Part shown: piece after piece, positions 9,829 to 19,121 of the stretch | Layout: the number at the start of each line of letters is the position of its first letter | Numbering within the stretch: the stretch's first letter is position 1 | Notes under the pieces: model-generated | Databases searched by the model: none | What the model was told of the DNA's origin: nothing | The model's input: the letters and a program-made list of their open reading frames with translations, nothing else | Source: Nonlabens sp. Ci31 | GTDB lineage: Bacteria; Bacteroidota; Bacteroidia; Flavobacteriales; Flavobacteriaceae | NCBI RefSeq assembly: GCF_012974865.1 | Contig: NZ_CP043633.1 | Location: 3,097,501 to 3,161,500, forward strand | Reading direction: 5' to 3' | DNA length: 64,000 bases | Translations under genes and position numbers: made by a program

Positions 9829-10071
9829 TTACCAAAAGCCTACACCATTATCAATATTTGTAATTGCGGTTGCTTTCTCGTTATTTGATTTAGTAGCGTC
9901 ATTAATTTCTTGGAGCACCTTCACAGCGTTTGCATTACTTATATTACCAGCCAAATTAAAAGGTTCTATATCGGTCGTATTCATACTAGTTAATTTTGCA
10001 ATTTCCTCATGAAATTGTTGATCTGTTTGTTCTCCTGCATTATTTGCTAGCGCATCCCAATCTATATCCAT
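9829..10071 (-). CDS. Small hypothetical protein, 80 residues
   Basis: I do not recognise this protein. It is soluble, acidic and likely helical, begins MDIDWDALANNAGEQTDQQF and has no signal peptide or membrane segment. It lies 4 bp downstream of another small helical protein gene in the same direction, so the two are probably co-transcribed. The overlapping forward frame (9722-10012) has no start context and is judged a shadow. Confidence 0.55.
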   Translation of the reverse strand: MDIDWDALANNAGEQTDQQFHEEIAKLTSMNTTDIEPFNLAGNISNANAVKVLQEINDATKSNNEKATAITNIDNGVGFW

Positions 10072-10075
10072 GATC

Positions 10076-10366
10076 TTATTTTTTTAAACTATTTGCTATT
10101 TGAAGGAGTTGATCTATTGTCGTTCCAGACTCTGTTAAGAATTTTTCTAATCTTGCGTAGATATTAGAAACAGTTGCTAGAGATACTCCAGTTAGGTTTT
10201 CTATTGCTCTTAATACATTACTTTCAGATGCTTTAAGCTTTACAGCATTATCGATTAATCCTTGCAAAGCTGCTGTTGATACGGTATAAGTTGCATAATT
10301 AGCGTTGAGTTGTTTGATAATATTTTGCTGTTCAACATGTAAAATACCTTGGAGAAACTCTGGCAT
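10076..10366 (-). CDS. Small hypothetical helical protein, 96 residues
   Basis: I do not recognise this protein. It begins MPEFLQGILHVEQQNIIKQL, appears all-helical with regular hydrophobic spacing, and ends in IANSLKK. It is the first gene of a two-gene unit with the 80-residue protein 4 bp downstream. The pair size and helical character would fit a partner pair, but no family was recognised. Confidence 0.55.
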   Translation of the reverse strand: MPEFLQGILHVEQQNIIKQLNANYATYTVSTAALQGLIDNAVKLKASESNVLRAIENLTGVSLATVSNIYARLEKFLTESGTTIDQLLQIANSLKK

Positions 10367-11112
10367 TTAGTTAATTAGCGGTATAATACTTGGTAAAATA
10401 TTAGGAAGTTCTTTTTATAATCCAGGGGCTCTGGAAGTAATTTTTTATGGTTTTTAAGTAGATGTGGGATATATTGAAAGGTGATAAAATCATTATCGCG
10501 TTGCTCGCGCTATGCATAAAATTGATGCAAAGCATTTGCCGCTTTAATGACCTCTTTACTTAAAGTAGATGTAAATGCAGGTATAGATGCGCATGAAATT
10601 AATAGGAATAGCTACCAGCAAATAATCAACAGTTTATTAATGATTTTCATAATGAAATAATTTAAATTCTATAAAAGATGTAAGTAAAACCTTAATCTTA
10701 TCAATGCTACCTTGTAAAACCGAAAATATGGTGTCTGATCAAAAACCCCCTATTAATGCCAAAACACTTTTATTAAAAAGATCAATACTTTAAGGATCCT
10801 TTACATATACATTTAAAATTTCTGACATGATCAGTCCAGCTATCACACCTAGAACAATTAGAGAAACATAATAAATAAAATTCACAGGAATTAAAGTAAA
10901 CTTTTTTACTAAGTACTTACATTTTAAGCAAATAAAATAGAACTCCTAATCCAGAAACTGAAGCTAGATATTCTAAATTCCATAGCAAGCTAGCGCCACG
11001 GTTTACCTTGAAGAAATCTGTTGTATTATCTATGCAACAGATTATTTATAAACACAAGTGTTAATTTTTACATAGTAATCCTTAACTTTAAATTCAGTAT
11101 TAAAATAACCAA
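10367..11112. other. Gene-free, probably decayed stretch
   Basis: No intact gene in about 745 bp. On the minus strand between about 11035 and 10796 two membrane-like pieces can be read in different frames: FFKVNRGASLLWNLEYLASV then GLGVLFYLLKM, and FIYYVSLIVLGVIAGLIMSE. This looks like the remains of a small membrane protein gene. The rest shows nothing recognisable. Confidence 0.35.
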
Positions 11113-12091
11113 ATGAAAAAATTCGTTTTCTTTATTCTATTACTTTCTTTTTTCAATACCTATGGTCATCAAGATAAGTACTATGAATATTCTTACGATA
11201 ACGTGACTGTGATGATTAAAACAGGTCATTATTTTGAAGAAGTTAATAATGTAAAAATATAGGTCAATATGCAGCTTTGCTATGTAAGAAGATGAATTAT
11301 ACTGATGAAGTTTCTTTATACTTTGGGCATGATGTTTCTCAAGTATTTAAAGGACAAAGTTTTGAATTTGCTTCTTACGGATTAGACTACCTAGTATTTG
11401 ATCGTATAAATAATAGAATTGTTAAAGCAGTTGATCATAACCTAGAAAAGAAAATAGACAAAATTACCATCAAACAATTTAGTTATCATTTCACAGTTTC
11501 AGAAACATTAAATATTTTACTTTATAGCATCATAAATACTGAACAATTAAAATCATACACTTTAGTGGAAGATGTTATGGGTTTTTATGAAAATTATGAT
11601 ATTAAGTCTATTGCCCTATCAGCCTTACAAAAAATAAAAGTTGAACAGAATCCCACGGTAAATAAAATACTTAAAAAAAAGTTTACATAAAGCCAGTAGA
11701 TGACATTCCAGATTACATGAAATACGATCTTGATATTTCCTATTACAGTCAACACAATAAATATGTGCTATATAGGGCGAATGATTTTCCACCTCACATG
11801 GTTATCGTTGAGTCTAACGAGATTATACATTTTTACGCTGGAAAAGGGGAAAACATGTATTATCCATATATCGGAGAGGTCAATTACAAAAACTTAATGA
11901 TTAATATTGAACCACATGAATATATTGAAGGTGTAAAATTATCGCCATTTACAAGAGATACAATGCTTATCGAATTTATAGATGCTTTTGGAGTTCACAA
12001 TGACTACAAATTTATTTTTCTTCTCAATGAAGGCAAATTAATTACTGATCTCATTCCTTTTTTAAACAGTCATAAAACTAAAGGAAAGTAA
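11113..12091 (+). pseudogene. Secreted hypothetical protein gene with two frameshifts
   Basis: Three overlapping reading frames form one protein of about 325 residues. The first (ATG 11113 to TAG 11260) has a signal peptide MKKFVFFILLLSFFNTYG. At about 11257-11261 an extra TA, apparently a duplicated dinucleotide, shifts the frame, and the protein continues GQYAALLCKKMNYTDEVSLY to a stop at 11688. There an eight-A tract appears one A short; the corrected frame reads KKVYIKPVDDIPDYMKYDLD into the last piece (to 12091). Both changes are of slippage type. I do not recognise the family. Sequencing error is the alternative. Confidence 0.75.
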
Positions 12092-12097
12092 TAACCT

Positions 12098-12697
12098 CTA
12101 ATTCTTCCCGCCTAAAAAAGGAACAAATCTAAATTCGCCAAAGGTTTCTTTAGAGAAATCGGTAGCACTTTCTCGTATGATTAACGTCATGATTTGAGGA
12201 TCGCTACCTACAGGAATGACCAGCCTGCCTCCTACTTTGATTTGGCTTAACAAAGTTTGAGGTATCTCTGTTGCGCCACAAGTAACGATAATAGAATCAA
12301 AAGGCGCTTCTTCTGGAAGGCCTTTATATCCATCTCCAAAAACATATTTCTTAGGTCTGTAATTCAGCTTTCTAAAAAGCAAGCTCGTCTTTTTATACAG
12401 TTCGTTTTGACGCTCAATCGTATATACCTGTGCTTTCATTTCTAGTAAGACCGCACATTGGTAACCGCTTCCTGTTCCTATTTCTAATACTTTATGACCA
12501 GGTTTCAATTCGAGCAACTGACTTTGAAAGGCCACGGTATAAGGATGTGAGATCGTCTGGTCTGCTCCTATAGGAAAGGCTTTGTTTTGATAAGCGTGTT
12601 CTAGAAAAGAACTGTCTAGAAATAAATGCCTAGGCACTTGATTCATAGCACCTAGAACCAATTCGTCGCTGATACCTTTTGAACGCATCAGGTCCAC
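12098..12697 (-). CDS. pcm: Protein-L-isoaspartate O-methyltransferase
   Basis: A repair enzyme that methylates isoaspartyl residues in damaged proteins using SAM. Signatures: ADQTISHPYTVAFQSQLLEL (substrate site), KVLEIGTGSGYQCAVL (SAM motif I), VGGRLVIPVG. The first usable start is GTG at 12697. However, conserved family sequence (DNYIHKGKRRQLV) continues upstream in frame to about 12740 with no ATG, GTG or TTG before the next stop. Translation may therefore start at a rare codon, or the protein is slightly shortened. Confidence 0.92.
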   Translation of the reverse strand: MDLMRSKGISDELVLGAMNQVPRHLFLDSSFLEHAYQNKAFPIGADQTISHPYTVAFQSQLLELKPGHKVLEIGTGSGYQCAVLLEMKAQVYTIERQNELYKKTSLLFRKLNYRPKKYVFGDGYKGLPEEAPFDSIIVTCGATEIPQTLLSQIKVGGRLVIPVGSDPQIMTLIIRESATDFSKETFGEFRFVPFLGGKN

Positions 12698-12886
12698 CAG
12701 TTGGCGACGTTTTCCTTTATGTATGTAGTTATCTTTGATAAATCAAAAGTAGGTTTCAGATATCAATATTCCGCTTTTTATGTTTATCTTTTTTCAACAA
12801 AATAGGTTGGATAAAACCTTAGAAGATTCCTTCTGCTAACGATTATTTAACGATCATTTCCCTATTTTTACACAAATGCAATAATT

Positions 12887-13855
12887 ATGCTTAAAGCTGG
12901 AGTTCTCGGTGCTGGTCACCTAGGTAAAATTCACCTTAAATTATTAAAACAAAGCGAGCGTTACGACTTGGTAGGTTTTTACGATGCAAATCCTGAATAT
13001 GCCGCCCAAATTGAAGCCGATTTAGGCTATAAATACTATGCTGACGTTGACGAACTCATCGCTGCTTGCGATATGATCGATGTGGTCACACCTACTTCGT
13101 ACCATCATGCGAGTGGTGTAAAGGTCTTAGAGGCTGGAAAACACCTCTTTGTTGAAAAACCCATTACAGTAACCGTAGAAGAAGCAAAGGAATTGATCTC
13201 GCTTTCGCGAAAGCGAAATTTAAAAGGTCAAGTAGGACAAGTAGAACGTTTTAACCCAGCATTTAGATCTGTGGCTGACCGTTTTGATAATCCGATGTTT
13301 ATAGAAACACATCGCTTAGCAGAGTTTAATCCGCGAGGGACAGATGTCAGTGTGGTGTTGGATTTAATGATTCACGATATAGACGCTATTTTGAGCGTTG
13401 TAAAAAGCAAGGTTAAAAGTGTGAGCGCTAGTGGCGTTTCTGTAATTTCGGAAACACCTGATATTGCTAATGCCCGTATCGAATTTGAAAACGGTTGTGT
13501 GGCAAACCTTACCGCGAGCCGCATCAGTCTGAAGACCATGCGTAAAGCACGTTTCTTTCAGAAAGACGCCTACATCTCTGTAGATTTTCTAACTAAAAAG
13601 GTGGAAGTAGTACGTATGAAGGATGCTCCAAAAGTTCCAGGAGATTTTGACATGATCCTACAAAATGCAGAAGGAATCAAAAAACAAATTTATTTTGACA
13701 ACCCAGATGTAGCCGATAACAATGCGATTCTAGACGAACTAGAAACCTTTGCCGATGCTATAGAAAATGACACCAGACCTATCGTAAATCTAGAAGATGG
13801 AACTGCGGCCTTAGATGTAGCCTTAAAGATCATTAAAGAATTTAGATCGCTTTAA
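12887..13855 (+). CDS. Gfo/Idh/MocA-family oxidoreductase
   Basis: A 322-residue NAD(P)-dependent dehydrogenase. The N-terminal Rossmann motif is GVLGAGHLGKIHLKLL (about residues 5-20), and the EKP motif typical of the family occurs in HLFVEKPITVT. The C-terminal half is the family's open-sheet domain. The substrate, usually a sugar or inositol, cannot be told. A copy of the CGCTTTCGCGAAAGCG palindrome lies inside the gene at 13200-13215 and encodes part of LISLSRKRN. Confidence 0.9.
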   Translation: MLKAGVLGAGHLGKIHLKLLKQSERYDLVGFYDANPEYAAQIEADLGYKYYADVDELIAACDMIDVVTPTSYHHASGVKVLEAGKHLFVEKPITVTVEEAKELISLSRKRNLKGQVGQVERFNPAFRSVADRFDNPMFIETHRLAEFNPRGTDVSVVLDLMIHDIDAILSVVKSKVKSVSASGVSVISETPDIANARIEFENGCVANLTASRISLKTMRKARFFQKDAYISVDFLTKKVEVVRMKDAPKVPGDFDMILQNAEGIKKQIYFDNPDVADNNAILDELETFADAIENDTRPIVNLEDGTAALDVALKIIKEFRSL

Positions 13856-13971
13856 ATAGAGAATAATAAAAACAGAATCTGCAACAAGTGCGGAAACACA
13901 AAATAGCTCAATGCTTGGTGGAACGAGTCAAAACCTTTTTACCAATACAGGCTATTTAAAAATTAAACCAT

Positions 13972-14859
13972 ATGAAAAACGTAACCGTTATAGGCGCAGG
14001 AACCATGGGAAATGGTATTGCACATACATTTGCACAATCAGGATTTAAGGTCTCTCTTGTAGATAGATCCCAAGAATCTATTGATCAAGGTTTAGGTATT
14101 ATTGCCAAAAACTTAGATCGCATGATTGCAAAGGAGCGCATTACAGAAGCTGACAAAGAAGCTACTTTAAGTAATATTACTTCTTTTACTGACCTAAAGG
14201 AAGGGGTTTCAAAAGCAGATCTTGTCGTAGAAGCTGCAACAGAAAACCTAAGCTTAAAACTACAAATATTTGGAGATTTGGATCAATTTGCCCCTGCAGA
14301 TTGTATACTGTCCACAAACACCTCTTCTATATCGATTACTCAAATTGCAGCAGCCACTCAACGACCAGATAAAGTTATAGGGATGCACTTCATGAATCCG
14401 GTGCCTATCATGAAATTGGTAGAAATCATCAGAGGTTATTCTACTAGCGATGAGGTAACAAAAACCATCATGGACCTTTCAAAGAAATTAGGTAAAACAC
14501 CAACTGAAGTAAATGATTACCCCGGTTTTGTAGCTAACCGAATTTTAATGCCGATGATTAATGAAGCTATAGAGACATTGTACAACGGTGTTGCTGGTGT
14601 AGAAGAAATTGATACCGTAATGAAATTAGGAATGGCGCATCCTATGGGACCACTTCAACTAGCTGACTTTATAGGACTAGATATATGTTTAAGCATCCTT
14701 AATGTAATGCACGGCGGATTCAAAAATCCAAAATACGCACCATGCCCCTTATTAGTCAACATGGTTATGGCTGGTAAAAAAGGAGTGAAATCTGGAGAAG
14801 GATTCTATGATTATTCAGCATCCAGAAAAGCAGAAGTAGTGAGCAAGAGCTTCCTATAA
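13972..14859 (+). CDS. 3-hydroxybutyryl-CoA / 3-hydroxyacyl-CoA dehydrogenase
   Basis: A 295-residue NAD-dependent dehydrogenase of fatty acid or butyrate metabolism. NAD motif VIGAGTMGNGIAHTFAQSG at the N-terminus; LSTNTSSISITQIA and GMHFMNPVPIMKLVEII carry the catalytic Ser and His; NDYPGFVANRILMPMINEA starts the C-terminal helical domain. The length fits the single-function Hbd/PaaH type. It may supply acetyl-CoA metabolism along with the glyoxylate genes, but it is 9 kb away and not in the same operon. Confidence 0.93.
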   Translation: MKNVTVIGAGTMGNGIAHTFAQSGFKVSLVDRSQESIDQGLGIIAKNLDRMIAKERITEADKEATLSNITSFTDLKEGVSKADLVVEAATENLSLKLQIFGDLDQFAPADCILSTNTSSISITQIAAATQRPDKVIGMHFMNPVPIMKLVEIIRGYSTSDEVTKTIMDLSKKLGKTPTEVNDYPGFVANRILMPMINEAIETLYNGVAGVEEIDTVMKLGMAHPMGPLQLADFIGLDICLSILNVMHGGFKNPKYAPCPLLVNMVMAGKKGVKSGEGFYDYSASRKAEVVSKSFL

Positions 14860-14875
14860 AACACCTCTCACGTTA

Positions 14876-15511
14876 ATGGGCAAACTAAGGGGGTATCAAA
14901 ATTTGTGGAAGGACATTGAAGAATGGGTTTCTGAGTATAATCATATAGACTTAGAATACCTGGAATACCGGCAGCGGGATTGGGTGAAGATGGATATATG
15001 GTCCGATAGTAACATATCTTCTTACAACCAAGTGATAGAGCCCAAAGGGAAAGCAAGACGCTTGATAACGGAAGGTTTAATAACAATTTACAAGGCGAGG
15101 AAGAAGCAATTGGATGAGCTAGGGAAACCTTATTATTTAAAAATATGGTTACACGACCGTAGGTTTTCTGAATCGCAGGTTGTTTGTGCTGTAGATGGTA
15201 TGATAGATTTCTACGAGAAGACTCACGCAAAGTCAGAACACCCTTTACCTATTGAAAACTCCGCCATAAATAATATTGCAATTAAATATCCAGAATTTGA
15301 ATGGGAACACCGCCTCGATGAGGAGTTGGTAGATTTCAACAAATTAGGATCACCTGATGATTACTACGAGCTTAAAGATTATCTAGAAGAGAAAAAATGG
15401 TACACTAAAATGGGTAAAAATAAACACCGTAAAATAGTAGATACTACAATTCCTGGAATCGATTACCGAGCTTTTAATAAAGGAAATCTTTGGCTGGGTC
15501 AAATCAAATAA
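14876..15511 (+). CDS. Hypothetical protein, 211 residues
   Basis: I do not recognise the family. It is a soluble, charged protein rich in Trp, Tyr, Asp and Lys (MGKLRGYQNLWKDIEEWVSE at the start), with no signal peptide. It begins 16 bp after the dehydrogenase stop and ends 8 bp before the DUF1015 gene, so it probably belongs to a run of co-transcribed genes (13972-17411). The opposite-strand frame at 14868-15230 is a shadow. Confidence 0.7.
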   Translation: MGKLRGYQNLWKDIEEWVSEYNHIDLEYLEYRQRDWVKMDIWSDSNISSYNQVIEPKGKARRLITEGLITIYKARKKQLDELGKPYYLKIWLHDRRFSESQVVCAVDGMIDFYEKTHAKSEHPLPIENSAINNIAIKYPEFEWEHRLDEELVDFNKLGSPDDYYELKDYLEEKKWYTKMGKNKHRKIVDTTIPGIDYRAFNKGNLWLGQIK

Positions 15512-15519
15512 ACAACTAA

Positions 15520-16737
15520 ATGCCAAAGATAAAACCATTTAAAGGAGTACGAGCTGCAACAGATATAGCTGCACATGTCATCTCGCGTAGTTATCAAGAT
15601 TACGGTAAAAAGGAACTTAAAGCTCAGCTCAAATACAATCCTTATAGCTTTTTACATATCCTAAATCCTGGCTATAAATTCCAACAAGAGATTACGGGTA
15701 TAGATAGATTTAATCTCGTGAGAAATAGGTTTCTAGAATTTAAGGAAGAAGCTTATTTAGTACAAGAGGAGCAACCTGCTTTTTACGTGTATGAAAATAC
15801 AGACCCACATCATTCTTATACGGGTATTATTGCTGGAACAAGCACACAAGACTACCAAGACAATAAGATTAAAAAACATGAGGATACCTTAAGCCTTAAA
15901 GAGATTCTCTTTAAAGATTACCTTAAGGCAGCAGGTTTTAATGCAGAGCCTGTTTTGCTAACTTATAAGGACCGGCCTAGTATTAATGAGATCATCAAAG
16001 AAGTGAAATCACATCTGCCAGACCAGCATTTTTCTACTACTGATTTTAATTCGCATAAAATTTGGGCTGTTACAGACCCAAAATTGATCCAATCTATAGA
16101 AAGTGAGTTTAGAAAAATTCCAGAAACCTATATTGCAGACGGTCACCACCGCAGTGCTAGCTCTAGTTTGCTTTCTCAAGAAATGCAGGGCAAACAAGAC
16201 AGCTATCATTATTTTATGAGTCTGCTTATTGCCGAAAGTCAGCTTCATATATATGAATTTAACAGGCAGGTAACCGATTTAAACGGACTGAGCAAACAGG
16301 AGTTTTTGATGCAACTGGATCAGCATTTTAGAATTCAGAATCGAGGTCAAGAATTGTACAAACCCTCTAAGAAACATCATTTCAGTATGTATTTAGATGG
16401 AGATTTTTACAGTCTTTATTTGCGTAAGAGTTTATATAAAATCACGACTCCATTGCAAGATCTGGACACCCAAATGTTGTATGACTTGGTTTTAAAACCT
16501 ATTTTGGGAATAGATGATCTACGTACTAATGATAGGATCAAGTACAGCTATGGGAAACACGATATGGTTCAAATCAAAGAGCGTGTGGATAAAAAGGAGT
16601 TTGAAGTAGGTTTTGGCCTATTTCCAGCAACTGTAGAACAAATGAAATCCATTGCAGATGCAGATCTGAGAATGCCTCCCAAAAGTACTTTTATCCGTCC
16701 CAAACTGCCTAGCGGTTTGATAATTTATGAATTTTAG
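15520..16737 (+). CDS. DUF1015 family protein
   Basis: A 405-residue soluble protein of the DUF1015 family, recognised by the start PKIKPFKGVRA, YVYENTDPHHSYTGIIA, and the conserved IADGHHRSASS in the middle. Known members lie near serine biosynthesis or PLP genes; their biochemical role is not established. Here it is followed 2 bp later by the YggS PLP-binding protein, consistent with a link to PLP or amino-acid metabolism. It is translationally close to its neighbours. Confidence 0.9.
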   Translation: MPKIKPFKGVRAATDIAAHVISRSYQDYGKKELKAQLKYNPYSFLHILNPGYKFQQEITGIDRFNLVRNRFLEFKEEAYLVQEEQPAFYVYENTDPHHSYTGIIAGTSTQDYQDNKIKKHEDTLSLKEILFKDYLKAAGFNAEPVLLTYKDRPSINEIIKEVKSHLPDQHFSTTDFNSHKIWAVTDPKLIQSIESEFRKIPETYIADGHHRSASSSLLSQEMQGKQDSYHYFMSLLIAESQLHIYEFNRQVTDLNGLSKQEFLMQLDQHFRIQNRGQELYKPSKKHHFSMYLDGDFYSLYLRKSLYKITTPLQDLDTQMLYDLVLKPILGIDDLRTNDRIKYSYGKHDMVQIKERVDKKEFEVGFGLFPATVEQMKSIADADLRMPPKSTFIRPKLPSGLIIYEF

Positions 16738-16739
16738 AA

Positions 16740-17411
16740 ATGAGCACAATTAAAGAATCACTGTTAAGCTTTCGCGAAAGCGTAGAACCACAAGCCACTC
16801 TAGTAGCTGTCAGTAAAACAAAACCTATAAGCGATCTTCAAGAAGCTTATGAGGCTGGGCAACGACATTTAGGTGAGAATAAAATCCAGGAAATGACTGA
16901 AAAGTGGGAAGCACTTCCTAAGGACATCCACTGGCATATGATAGGCCATACACAGCGCAACAAAGTAAAGTATATGGCGCCCTATGTGCATTTGATACAC
17001 AGTGTGGATTCCCCGAGATTGCTTAAGGAAATCAATAAACAAGCAAAAAATAACGATCGAATTATCAATTGCTTGCTGCAAATACATATAGCACAAGAAG
17101 ATTCTAAATTTGGATTTGATGAGAAAGAATTGATCGCTTTACTAAAGGATCAAGCTTTTAAGGATTACGAGCATGTTCAAATCAAAGGACTCATGGGAAT
17201 GGCCACTTTTACGGATAACAAAGATCAAGTAACAGCAGAATTCAAATCCCTTGCTGATTTGTATAAAAAAATACAAAAAGAAGAATTGTTGTCTTCCAGA
17301 CACGATTTTACAGAATTGTCTATGGGAATGACAGGCGATTATCAAATTGCCTTAGAAGAAGGCTCTACCATGGTGCGTATAGGAAGTGCTATTTTTGGGA
17401 GTAGAAATTGA
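16740..17411 (+). CDS. yggS: YggS-family pyridoxal phosphate homeostasis protein
   Basis: A 223-residue single-domain PLP-binding protein that keeps free PLP in balance. LVAVSKTKP holds the PLP lysine (Lys26), and HMIGHTQRNK, GLMGMATF and ELSMGMTGDYQIALEEGSTMVRIGSAIFG are family blocks. It starts 2 bp after the DUF1015 gene. A palindrome core copy lies in its 5' end (16768-16781) and encodes part of SFRES. Confidence 0.95.
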   Translation: MSTIKESLLSFRESVEPQATLVAVSKTKPISDLQEAYEAGQRHLGENKIQEMTEKWEALPKDIHWHMIGHTQRNKVKYMAPYVHLIHSVDSPRLLKEINKQAKNNDRIINCLLQIHIAQEDSKFGFDEKELIALLKDQAFKDYEHVQIKGLMGMATFTDNKDQVTAEFKSLADLYKKIQKEELLSSRHDFTELSMGMTGDYQIALEEGSTMVRIGSAIFGSRN

Positions 17412-17481
17412 TGTTAAAATAGTTATTTAGAAAACACCTCCTATTTGTAGGTATCTTACTCTATGAATTTAAAACCTGTTG

Positions 17482-17877
17482 ATGAATCTTACCTTAAGCA
17501 TACCCGCACTACTTTTTCCAGCAATATCCTTAACGATGCTCGCTTACAATGCAAGGTATCTAGCTATTGCTGCATTAATTAGGAGTTTATTTAGCAAGTA
17601 TGAAGAAAATGAATCTGACAAAATAATAGTTCAAGTACGCCAATTAAGAAGACGATTGACCATTATAAAGAACATGCAAGCGGTTGCTATTTTGAGTTTC
17701 CTGCTCGCAGTAGTTACCATGTTCTTGATTTATATCGAACAAGGCTTTTGGGCAAAAATCGTTTTTGGAACAAGTCTAGTAGCATTAATGATCTCGCTCA
17801 TTTTATCTTTAATCGAGGTGCAACTTTCTACAAAAGCATTGAGCGTTCAGTTGCAAAGTATAGGGAGGAAGAGTTGA
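17482..17877 (+). CDS. DUF2721 family membrane protein
   Basis: A 131-residue membrane protein with three hydrophobic helices (about residues 3-25, 66-85 and 90-112) and a basic middle section. It resembles DUF2721. I chose the ATG at 17482; a TTG just before it at 17479 is in frame. Function unknown. Confidence 0.8.
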   Translation: MNLTLSIPALLFPAISLTMLAYNARYLAIAALIRSLFSKYEENESDKIIVQVRQLRRRLTIIKNMQAVAILSFLLAVVTMFLIYIEQGFWAKIVFGTSLVALMISLILSLIEVQLSTKALSVQLQSIGRKS

Positions 17878-17902
17878 TGCTTTTTAAAATATTTTGGAAT
17901 AA

Positions 17903-17936
17903 AAAAAGGGAGGAATCAGCTGATTCCTCCCTTTTT
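17903..17936. terminator. Bidirectional terminator
   Basis: A perfect palindrome, GGGAGGAATCAGCTGATTCC extended to CTCCC, flanked by A5 and T5, between convergent genes. It should end transcription from both sides. Confidence 0.92.
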
Positions 17937-17957
17937 ATTATGCGACAAGAGTGATTA

Positions 17958-18593
17958 TTATTTAAGCACTTCGCTCAAATCATATCCGCCAAATTTTTTC
18001 ATGTAAGACCTTACACTACTCCCGTAAGCATCTTTGTTACTTTTGCGTCCATTAGATTTTAAAAACTTTCTTACACCTCCTGGTCCAGAAAGATGGGCTG
18101 CAGCAAGCATACCACTTTGGGTAACCTCTACACCAGCGATCGTTTTACCTTCATACTTCTTTATGTAAGATTTTAGCGATCTATTGTTATAACGTAAATT
18201 TTGAATAAACACTCTTTCTTGAAGTCTTATAGACTTGAGAAATGCTGTGGTGTCCGTAACACCAAAATGAGCTAATGTCACCACACCAAACTGATATTTA
18301 CCCATATAGCCTAAGGTATTCACTCGCCAGTGTTGACCTCTGGATTCTTTAAAAGCAAGTGCTTCTTTAAAGGATACAAAACTATCGGCACTGGAAGTTG
18401 CCAGCGAATAGTCACGAAGACTGACGTCTTCTTCTTCTTCAGTGACCTTAAAAGGCCCCACTTTTCTTACCTCTATTGCAGCTGCTGTTGCAGTGTCGTC
18501 AGTGTAAGAATCGGCTTTAACATACTTAAAAACCGAAAAGCTCATCAGCAGTATTGCTGGATAAGCTATAAAACTCACATATTGTGATCTCAT
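17958..18593 (-). CDS. Lysozyme-like (transglycosylase fold) exported protein
   Basis: A 211-residue protein with an N-terminal membrane anchor or signal (YVSFIAYPAILLMSFSVFKY) and a C-terminal lysozyme-like domain. FKEALAFKESRGQHW carries the candidate catalytic Glu, and NTLGYMGKYQFG and LAAAHLSGPGGVRKFL are fold signatures. It probably cuts or binds peptidoglycan in the periplasm. It ends at the shared bidirectional terminator. Activity is inferred from the motifs. Confidence 0.8.
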   Translation of the reverse strand: MRSQYVSFIAYPAILLMSFSVFKYVKADSYTDDTATAAAIEVRKVGPFKVTEEEEDVSLRDYSLATSSADSFVSFKEALAFKESRGQHWRVNTLGYMGKYQFGVVTLAHFGVTDTTAFLKSIRLQERVFIQNLRYNNRSLKSYIKKYEGKTIAGVEVTQSGMLAAAHLSGPGGVRKFLKSNGRKSNKDAYGSSVRSYMKKFGGYDLSEVLK

Positions 18594-19121
18594 AGATGTT
18601 GTTTTCGAAAGTTTCTGTCACTTCTTTCTATAGCGGCGCAAATTTACGACACTATCTCACTTAAAATCTTGGGAACTGTTAAAGAAGTTATTAATGCCTC
18701 TAAAAACGTTTAATAGCACCTTAAGAGGACTATTGGTCTCAGCCTACATGGAAAGAAGGTAGTTGGTCTTGTAAACTATCCTAATGATTAACTTAGGATA
18801 ACCCTAATCAAGAGTTTTGTTATTGATTTACAGCCTTTTATTAACAATAAATAACATTTACTCTCTCAAAATCAAATAATTAAGGGTAAATTAATAGAAT
18901 TGATAAAAGAAATCTTTCAAAAAAAGCTCCCTCTACAGTTTCATTCTAACAAAGCTTTGATCCTCGAAGAATTCTATGGGATTCTTATGGCGTGTGCCTA
19001 ACCGTAGCTAACCGAAGGCTTATCCACCTGCTTTGTACTCCTTTTAAATAAGGAATGGCTCTATCTATATAATAGGTCTAGAGTAAAGACAGCCTTATGA
19101 TGGAAACATGAATTAGGCAAA
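18594..19121. other. Gene-free stretch
   Basis: About 530 bp between two minus-strand genes. No ORF of note, repeat or RNA gene was recognised. It holds the promoter region of the lysozyme-like gene and the 3' flank of mltG. Confidence 0.5.

Noticed and set aside
14868..15230. 120-codon minus-strand frame
   Set aside because: It is opposite the longer gene at 14876-15511, which fits the operon direction and spacing.
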